A DNA stretch of 63,965 bases, taken from assembly GCF_000372865.1 (NCBI RefSeq), contig NZ_KB889966.1:1-63965 (forward strand), written 5' to 3'. The stretch comes from Methylosarcina fibrata AML-C10. Its GTDB lineage: Bacteria > Pseudomonadota > Gammaproteobacteria > Methylococcales > Methylomonadaceae. Below, piece after piece: positions 58,005-63,965 of the stretch (position 1 is its first letter; the number at the start of each line of letters is the position of its first letter). The notes beneath the pieces were generated by a model. It worked only from the letters and a program-made list of their open reading frames with translations. It was not told the DNA's origin and searched no databases. The translations under genes and the position numbers were made by a program.

Positions 58005-60562
58005 TGTATGTACAATCAATCGCAATCATAACGGCGGTACTGGCCGCCGCCCTCTTGGGCATCCTTATTGCGCGACTCCGGGCGGTCGACAAACATTTAC
58101 GGTTAGGCAAATATCGTTCACACGACGCCGGCCTGGCCGATCTGCTTAATGCGTCGGCCGTGGTCGCCGATGGAATCATCGTCGGCAAAAACGGCTCGTT
58201 GTCGGCCGCCTGGATGTATGAAGGCGAGGATAACGCCAGCAGCACCAACGAGCAACGTGAAGCGTTATCAGCCCGAATCAACCAAGCGCTGGCCCGACTG
58301 GGTAGCGGATGGATGATTCATATCGACGCCATCCGTCGCGCCGCGCCCAACTACATCGAACGGGGCATGTCGCATTTCCCCGATCCAGTCACCGCCGCGA
58401 TCGACGAGGAACGGCGTCGCACGTTCGAGTCGGCCGGCGAAATGTTCGAATCATCATTTGTGCTCACTTTAACCTGGCTGCCGCCGATCCAGGCCGAAAA
58501 AAAATTCATCGAACTGCTTTTCGATGACGACAGCGAACCACCTAATGAAAAACAACAGACCCGGAATCTCATCACGCAATTTGAGCGTGAATGCACGAAT
58601 CTGGAAGACCGTTTGTCGATCGCGCTGAAACTGCACCGGCTGAAATCAAGGAAAATCGAGGAGGAGGACGGCCGTCGAATTACCTACGACGATTTTCTAT
58701 CGCATCTGCAAAACTGCATCACTGGCGTTAATCATCCGGTCGTGCTGCCGTCGCACCCTCTCTATTTGGATGCGGTCATCGGCGGGCAGGAGTTGTGGGG
58801 CGGTGTCGTCCCGAAGATTGGCCGAAAATATATCCAATGCGTTGCCATCGATGGATTCCCGCTTGAATCGTACCCCGGCATCCTTACGGCACTGGCCGAA
58901 CTGCCGGCACAATACCGTTGGTCGAACAGGTTTATATTTCTGAATACTCATGAGGCGGTGAGCCATTTGAACAAGTTCAGGCGGAAATGGAACCAAAAAG
59001 TCCGCGGTTTCTTCGACCAGGTTTTCAACACCGGTTCCGGGCAAATCGATCAGGACGCCTTCAATATGGTTCAGGATGCCGACGCCGCCCTCGGCGAAAT
59101 CAATTCCGGCCTAGTCGGGACAGGCTACTACACCAGCGTCGTCGTATTGCTGGACGCTGACCGCGCCGCCGTCGAAGCCTCGGCCCGGCAAATCGCGAAA
59201 GTGATCGAGGGATTCGGGTTCGTTTCACGGATAGAAACGATTAACACGTTGGAGGCGTACCTCGGGAGCATTCCCGGACATGGCTATGAAAACGTCCGCC
59301 GGCCGCACATCAACACGATGAACCTCGCCGATCTTATCCCTACGTCGACAATCTGGACGGGCGAGAACGCGGCCCCGTGCCCGTTCTATCCGCCGTTGAG
59401 CCCGGCCCTGATGCACTGCCGCACCACCGGGAACGCGCCGTTCCGGCTCAACTTCCACGTCCGCGACGTGGGCCATGGCATCGTGTTCGGACCGACCGGC
59501 GCCGGTAAATCGACGTTTTTAGGGCTGACTGTCGCTTCGTTCCTGCGCTACCGCGATATGAGCGTGTTCGCGTTCGACAAAGGGATGTCGATGTATGCCC
59601 TTTGCAAGGCGGCAGGCGGGCAACATTACGAGGTTGCGGCCGACGACTCGAAACTGGCATTTTGCCCGCTCCAGCACCTGGAAACCGCCGGCGATCGTTC
59701 GTGGGCGATGGAATGGATTGACACGATCCTTGCACTTAATGGTTTGCATACATCGCCCGGACAGCGTAACGAAATCGGTAACGCCATTATGTCCATGTGG
59801 AAAAACGGCGACAAAACAATAACCGATTTTTGCACGAGCATTCAGGACATATCCATCCGTGAAGCTTTAAAGCAATACACCATCGAGGGCAGTATGGGCC
59901 ACTTGCTGGATGCCGATCAGGATGGTTTAGCGTTGAGCCGGTTCACCACGTTCGAAATCGAGGAATTGATGGGCCTGGGCGAAAAATACGGCCTTCCGGT
60001 ACTGTTATATCTGTTTCGCCGCATCGAACGGGCGCTGCACGGACAGCCGGCCGTCATCATCCTGGATGAGGCGTGGATCATGCTCGGGAACCCGGTGTTC
60101 CGCGAAAAAATCAGGGAATGGCTCAAGGTGCTCAGAAAGGCCAACTGTGCCGTCATCATGGCTACGCAAAGCCTGACCGACGCCGCCGGCTCCGGAATCC
60201 TGGATGTAATCCTCGAAGCGACGGCCACAAAAATATTCCTGCCGAACATTTACGCCAGGGACGAAGACACAGCCGCGTTGTACGCCCGTATGGGGCTCAA
60301 CCGCCGGCAAATCGACATCATTGCGGGAGCGATCCCGAAACGGCATTACTACGTCGTCTCGGAAAAAGGCCGCCGCCTGGTCGAACTGGCCCTCGGGCCG
60401 CTTGCCTTGTCGTTTGTCGGCGTATCGGACAAAGACGCCGTGGCCGGCATCAAGGAATTGGAACGCCGGCACGGTGAGCGCTGGGTAAAAGAATGGCTGC
60501 GCAACCGAAACCTGGCCATCGACGATTACATTGAACATGACTATATGGGAGAAGCGGCATGA
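58004..60562 (+). CDS. trbE: TrbE, VirB4-type secretion ATPase
   Basis: Encodes 852 residues: an N-terminal membrane-associated part, the CagE/TrbE/VirB4 domain, Walker A FGPTGAGKSTFLGL (about 495-508) and Walker B AVIILDEAWIMLGN (about 684-697), then ATQSLTDAAGSGILDVI. It is the largest ATPase of the mating channel. ATGA overlap with trbF. Confidence 0.96.
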   Translation: MYVQSIAIITAVLAAALLGILIARLRAVDKHLRLGKYRSHDAGLADLLNASAVVADGIIVGKNGSLSAAWMYEGEDNASSTNEQREALSARINQALARLGSGWMIHIDAIRRAAPNYIERGMSHFPDPVTAAIDEERRRTFESAGEMFESSFVLTLTWLPPIQAEKKFIELLFDDDSEPPNEKQQTRNLITQFERECTNLEDRLSIALKLHRLKSRKIEEEDGRRITYDDFLSHLQNCITGVNHPVVLPSHPLYLDAVIGGQELWGGVVPKIGRKYIQCVAIDGFPLESYPGILTALAELPAQYRWSNRFIFLNTHEAVSHLNKFRRKWNQKVRGFFDQVFNTGSGQIDQDAFNMVQDADAALGEINSGLVGTGYYTSVVVLLDADRAAVEASARQIAKVIEGFGFVSRIETINTLEAYLGSIPGHGYENVRRPHINTMNLADLIPTSTIWTGENAAPCPFYPPLSPALMHCRTTGNAPFRLNFHVRDVGHGIVFGPTGAGKSTFLGLTVASFLRYRDMSVFAFDKGMSMYALCKAAGGQHYEVAADDSKLAFCPLQHLETAGDRSWAMEWIDTILALNGLHTSPGQRNEIGNAIMSMWKNGDKTITDFCTSIQDISIREALKQYTIEGSMGHLLDADQDGLALSRFTTFEIEELMGLGEKYGLPVLLYLFRRIERALHGQPAVIILDEAWIMLGNPVFREKIREWLKVLRKANCAVIMATQSLTDAAGSGILDVILEATATKIFLPNIYARDEDTAALYARMGLNRRQIDIIAGAIPKRHYYVVSEKGRRLVELALGPLALSFVGVSDKDAVAGIKELERRHGERWVKEWLRNRNLAIDDYIEHDYMGEAA

Positions 60563-61266
60563 CCGTAAAACTAAACAAACACGATCCCCAACAGGACCAA
60601 CAGGAAACTCCTTACCTGAACGCCCGTAGGGAAATGGGTAACATGATGTGGAGACTGATGACAGGCGAGCGCACCTGGCAAGCGGTCGCGATCGCCGCGC
60701 TGCTTGTCGCCCTGGTGGCGGTAGCCGGCGTGGTCCATATCGGCAGCCAATCAAAATTCATCCCGTACGTCGTCGAGGTAGACAAGATCGGCGAGGTAAG
60801 GGCGGTGAAAGCGGCCGACGTGGCTCAGCCGGCCGATCCGCGCGTGATCCATGCCTATCTGGCGAAATGGATCTCCGATGCGCGTATGGTAACGCCGGAT
60901 GTCACGGTACAGCGGGACGCGATATTCAGGGTCTATGCATTGCTTGCCCCGAATGACGCCGCGACCGCTCGGGTCAACGAGTGGTACAGCCGAGACGAGG
61001 AAGCAAGCCCGTTCGCACGGGCAGCGAACGAAACGGTCAGCGTGCAGGTTTCATCGGTGATTCCGCAGTCCGAGGAAACCTGGCAGGTCGAATGGATCGA
61101 GACCAGCCGCACCCGTGACGGCGCACAGAAAGGGGCGCCGATCCGGATGCGGGCGCTACTGACCATCTATCTCGTCCCGCCTACCCCTAACACTACCGAG
61201 GAGGACATAAGAAAAAATCCGCTCGGGATTTACATCAAAGAATTTTCCTGGTCTCGCCAGGTGTAA
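60559..61266 (+). CDS. trbF: TrbF, VirB8-type protein
   Basis: Encodes 235 residues: a cytosolic N-terminus (LNARREMGNMMWRLMTGER), one membrane segment (about 48-68), and a periplasmic NTF2-like domain (KFIPYVVEVDKIGEVRAV, WQVEWIETSRTRDG, IYIKEFSWSRQV). It nucleates assembly of the channel. Confidence 0.94.
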   Translation: MTVKLNKHDPQQDQQETPYLNARREMGNMMWRLMTGERTWQAVAIAALLVALVAVAGVVHIGSQSKFIPYVVEVDKIGEVRAVKAADVAQPADPRVIHAYLAKWISDARMVTPDVTVQRDAIFRVYALLAPNDAATARVNEWYSRDEEASPFARAANETVSVQVSSVIPQSEETWQVEWIETSRTRDGAQKGAPIRMRALLTIYLVPPTPNTTEEDIRKNPLGIYIKEFSWSRQV

Positions 61267-61280
61267 CGGAGTTTAACGCC

Positions 61281-62192
61281 ATGAGAAAAAGACGAATTTT
61301 GACTACTGCCATCCTGTTGGCCTGTTCGCAACTCGCTATTGCCGACAATCCGGGCGACGACATTCATGAGCTGTATTTCAGCCATGACAACCCCGTTCTG
61401 ACGCCGCAAGAGAAAGCCGGCGTAAAAATCGGCAAGGACTGGCTGGCCGCCAGCGCTACCGGCATCAAGCCGGTGCAGGGAGACAACGGTTCCGTGCAAT
61501 TCCTGTTCGGGCAAAGCCAGCCCAGCATCGTCTGCGCGGTGCTCCAGGTGTGCGATGTGGAGCTTCAACCGGGTGAACAGGTCAACGGCGTCCATTTGGG
61601 CGATAGCGTGCGCTGGCAGGTCGAACCGTCGATTACCGGCTACGGCTCGACGGAGGTGCAGCATCTCATAATCAAGCCGCGCGATGTCGGCCTGGATACC
61701 AGCCTGATCGTGACGACCAATCGCCGCACTTATCACATGCGGCTCCGGTCCCATAAATCCGAGTTCATGCCCCGCATATCGTATGCATATCCGGAGGATG
61801 CACAAGCGAAGTGGGACGCGATCCGTCTGCGCGAACAGAAGGAGGTCGAACGCAACACCATCCCGGAAACTCAGGAATACCTGGGCAACCTGGACTTCAA
61901 CTACACCATTGACGGCGAGGGTCCGTGGCGGCCGGTGCGCGTGTACAACGACGGCAAGAAGACGATCATCGAAATGCCGGCGACCATGCGCCAAACCGAA
62001 GCGCCGACACTGCTGGTCGTGCGAGGAAACGACTCCATACTGCCATGGGGTTCGTCGGCCGAAGATGTGCTCGTCAATTACCGCGTACAATCCGACCGCT
62101 ATATCGTCGATTCGGTATTCGACAAGGCAATCCTGATTGCCGGCGTCGGCAGCGATCAGGAGCGGGTCACTATCGCCCGTGGAGGGAAATGA
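61281..62192 (+). CDS. trbG: TrbG, VirB9-type outer-membrane core protein
   Basis: Encodes 303 residues with a signal peptide (cleavage after AIA, about residue 21). The C-terminal VirB9 domain includes LIVTTNRRTYHMRLRSHKSE, NFNYTIDGEGPWRPVRVYND and GKKTIIEMP. With TrbH and TrbI it forms the core complex that spans both membranes. The stop lies 1 bp before trbH. Confidence 0.95.
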   Translation: MRKRRILTTAILLACSQLAIADNPGDDIHELYFSHDNPVLTPQEKAGVKIGKDWLAASATGIKPVQGDNGSVQFLFGQSQPSIVCAVLQVCDVELQPGEQVNGVHLGDSVRWQVEPSITGYGSTEVQHLIIKPRDVGLDTSLIVTTNRRTYHMRLRSHKSEFMPRISYAYPEDAQAKWDAIRLREQKEVERNTIPETQEYLGNLDFNYTIDGEGPWRPVRVYNDGKKTIIEMPATMRQTEAPTLLVVRGNDSILPWGSSAEDVLVNYRVQSDRYIVDSVFDKAILIAGVGSDQERVTIARGGK

Positions 62193-62193
62193 C

Positions 62194-62646
62194 ATGAAAT
62201 TGACGATCATCACCATCCTGGCGTTAATCCTCACGGCCTGTGCAACGCCGGGACAATGGGGAAACTATGCGGACGCCACTCCAGCCCATAGTGCGCAAAT
62301 GGCAGAGGATGCGTTCAAACAATTGACGTTCCTGTATCCGCCCGCAAAATCGCATCTATCGGTCGAGCAAGCGGTAAACGATCCGTTCGGCACTTTGCTC
62401 ATACAGAAGCTGCGAAAGGCCGGTTACGGCGTGGCGGAACAAGCGCCCCTATCGTCGTCCATGAGCCGCAAACCTACAACGGCAACAGCGGCCCCTTCCG
62501 ACTTGTCCTTCAACTACGTGGTCGACCGGATCAGCTTCGACCACTATCGTGTGAGTTTTAACGTAGGCGGGCAGGCGCTGGGCCGATTGTATCAAGTCCA
62601 CGGCGCCGACCTTGCGCCGGCCGGACTCTGGGCGAAACAGGAATAA
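62194..62646 (+). CDS. trbH: TrbH, VirB7-like lipoprotein
   Basis: Encodes 150 residues from the ATG at 62194, after GGAGGG and 8 bases; an in-frame ATG at 62137 lies inside trbG. LTITILALILTACATPG is a lipoprotein signal with LTAC lipobox. The C-terminal half (PSDLSFNYVVDRISFDHYRV) is a small domain as in TrbH. It anchors the core complex in the outer membrane. Confidence 0.92.
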   Translation: MKLTIITILALILTACATPGQWGNYADATPAHSAQMAEDAFKQLTFLYPPAKSHLSVEQAVNDPFGTLLIQKLRKAGYGVAEQAPLSSSMSRKPTTATAAPSDLSFNYVVDRISFDHYRVSFNVGGQALGRLYQVHGADLAPAGLWAKQE

Positions 62647-62656
62647 GGGGAACGGC

Positions 62657-63965
62657 ATGAGTGCAAATCCATCGATAGACGAAAATATGTCTCCGGACGA
62701 ATCGCCGGGCGGCGAGAGACTCAGAACCGGTGTGCGTCGAGTCAACAACTGGCCGTTATACATCGGCGGCATTGTCATTGCGGGATTCATGTTGATGATC
62801 GCACTGGTCATGATCGATCGCGCGAACCGCCAACAGGACCAAGAAGCGAATGCGGACAAAAAAGGCGGCAACAGCTCAATGTACGCCAAAGAGCTGACCA
62901 GCAAATATGACGGATACATAATGCCCAATGTGCCTGAAAGCGCTGAAGTACCGAAAGCGGAGCCCGCTCCGGAATTGACGGTGCCCATCGCTACCGCCAA
63001 CCTGGATACGCCGCCGGCTCCCCCAACCGACAAAGGCCCGTCCGTACGCGATCAAACGCTTGAGCAATTCCGAATGCTCAAACAACAGATGTTTATGGAA
63101 GCGCTCAAAGCGCCGACAGGCATCCAGGTTGCCGATACACGTATGCCGGCAGCCCGAGGCGATAGTGCGCCGGCGACATCGGCCGCGAATCCCGGCGACC
63201 GCCGGGCCGCGATGCTTCAACAACTGGCTGACGCCCGCCGGCAGCTCAACGAAATTAAATCTGGGGACGGGACAATCAACGCCTACAAAAATCGCATCGA
63301 CACAATGCGGGAGGCGGGTTTATTGCCGGGAGGAGGTGCAGGTGCCGGATACAACAGCGATAATTCCGCTCCTCAGTTGATTCAAGCCTCAACCTCTCAG
63401 CAGTCAAAAAATGACCTTGGCCAATTCGCGGGAGATCAATCTATCGATCGCTGGAAACTCAACTCTAAAGACGAACCGCCTCGGACACCGTTCGAGCTGC
63501 GTGCCGGCTTCGTCATTCCGGCGACACTGATTACCGGCGTGAACTCCGACCTGCCTGGGCAAATCATGGCCCAAACCTCATCCGATGTATATGACACACC
63601 CACGGGGCGGCATCTGCTGATTCCGCAAGGTGCGCGTCTGGTCGGCACCTACGACTCACAGGTCGCCTACGGCCAGGAGCGGGTATTAATTGCGTGGCAG
63701 CGGATCGTATTCCCGGACGGAAGAGCGATGGACCTCGGCGCAATGCCGGGGGCGGATAGCGCCGGATACGCCGGGTTCCAGGATCAGGTGAACCATCATT
63801 ATGTCCGCGTCTTCGGCTCGGCAGCCTTGATGTCATTGGTAACGGCCGGCATCAGTTACAGCCAAAATCGCGGCAACACCGTCAGCTTAGGCTATCAACA
63901 GACCGCAAGCGGCGCATTGAGCCAAGCCTTGGGTCAACAGCTCGGCATGGCGACAGCACAATTGC
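62657..63965 (+). CDS. trbI: TrbI, VirB10-type core protein, partial at window end
   Basis: 436 codons, open at the right edge. RRVNNWPLYIGGIVIAGFML gives the single inner-membrane segment (about 27-50), followed by a Pro/Ala-rich linker, a coiled coil (RAAMLQQLADARRQLNEIKS) and the VirB10 barrel domain (ELRAGFVIPATLITGVNSDL, LIPQGARLVGTYDSQVAYGQ, AGFQDQVNHHYVRVFGSAAL). The last 37 codons are at 2-115. It links inner- and outer-membrane parts of the channel. Confidence 0.95.
   Translation, partial: MSANPSIDENMSPDESPGGERLRTGVRRVNNWPLYIGGIVIAGFMLMIALVMIDRANRQQDQEANADKKGGNSSMYAKELTSKYDGYIMPNVPESAEVPKAEPAPELTVPIATANLDTPPAPPTDKGPSVRDQTLEQFRMLKQQMFMEALKAPTGIQVADTRMPAARGDSAPATSAANPGDRRAAMLQQLADARRQLNEIKSGDGTINAYKNRIDTMREAGLLPGGGAGAGYNSDNSAPQLIQASTSQQSKNDLGQFAGDQSIDRWKLNSKDEPPRTPFELRAGFVIPATLITGVNSDLPGQIMAQTSSDVYDTPTGRHLLIPQGARLVGTYDSQVAYGQERVLIAWQRIVFPDGRAMDLGAMPGADSAGYAGFQDQVNHHYVRVFGSAALMSLVTAGISYSQNRGNTVSLGYQQTASGALSQALGQQLGMATAQL

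Noticed and set aside
1-63965. tRNA, rRNA or riboswitch genes
   Set aside because: No cloverleaf, rRNA segment or known riboswitch core was recognised by eye; a covariance-model search would be needed to exclude small RNAs.

Overview
The window is almost exactly one circular, self-transmissible plasmid of about 64 kb, opened inside trbI. The trbI gene runs off the right edge at 63965, and its last 37 codons are at the left edge (1-115). Gene content and order follow the IncP (RP4/RK2) backbone closely: a complete Tra2 mating-pair set trbB to trbN, a Tra1 set (traC, a traD-position gene, a traE-type topoisomerase, traF, traG, traI with nested traH, traJ, oriT, traK, traL, traM), and the central control genes korA, incC, korB, korC, klcA, klcB, kleE, kfrA and trbA. 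The operators are the RK2 ones: nine KorB palindromes (TTTTAGCSGCTAAAA), KorA sites (GTTTAGCTAAAC) and a KorC site (TAGGGCATAATGCCCTA). The replicon is different: no trfA and no IncP iterons, but an unrelated Rep (49882-50970) and nine 17-bp iterons ending GCGCCTTAAAACTACCG. The host is probably a gammaproteobacterium or close relative; the sequence does not settle the species.

Layout: 1-3308 end of trbI, trbJKLMN; 3319-3389 orphan iteron, terminator and KorB site; 3465-22571 accessory island; 22888-38681 Tra1 leftward genes (minus strand); 38700-38850 oriT; 38998-40570 traKLM; 40587-45236 partition and control operon (minus) with an AbiEii-like toxin gene at its end; 45467-48935 klcA-klcB-korC and kfrA-kleE operons; 48936-51578 oriV, rep and a KorA-like repressor; 51579-51962 trbA; 51988-55850 cargo between trbA and trbB (serine resolvase, D12 adenine methylase, umuDC); 55953-63965 an XRE regulator and trbB to trbI.

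The accessory island sits between Tra2 and Tra1, a usual cargo site in IncP plasmids. It carries a PD-(D/E)XK-like protein, an RHH/RelE-ParE toxin-antitoxin pair, and a tight five-gene operon: SNF2 helicase with DUF3883, DUF1156 methylase, DUF499 ATPase, SIR2 protein, HerA ATPase. It also has a WGR protein, a CBASS pair (CD-NTase plus 4-TM effector), and a TauD-like dioxygenase/HEPN zinc-ribbon pair framed by 40-bp direct repeats. The plasmid also encodes anti-restriction functions (KlcA; an ArdC-like part of the 2803-residue TraC-like protein). So it carries both defences for its host and tools for entering defended cells.

Most likely to be new: the five-gene helicase-methylase-ATPase-SIR2-HerA operon; the repeat-framed TauD/HEPN pair; a lone type I-E-like CRISPR repeat inside the trb operon (2491-2519); a gene overprinted on the linker of the giant TraC-like protein (29868-30212); and a family of short GAAA/AAAA-loop hairpins around the methylase and umuDC.
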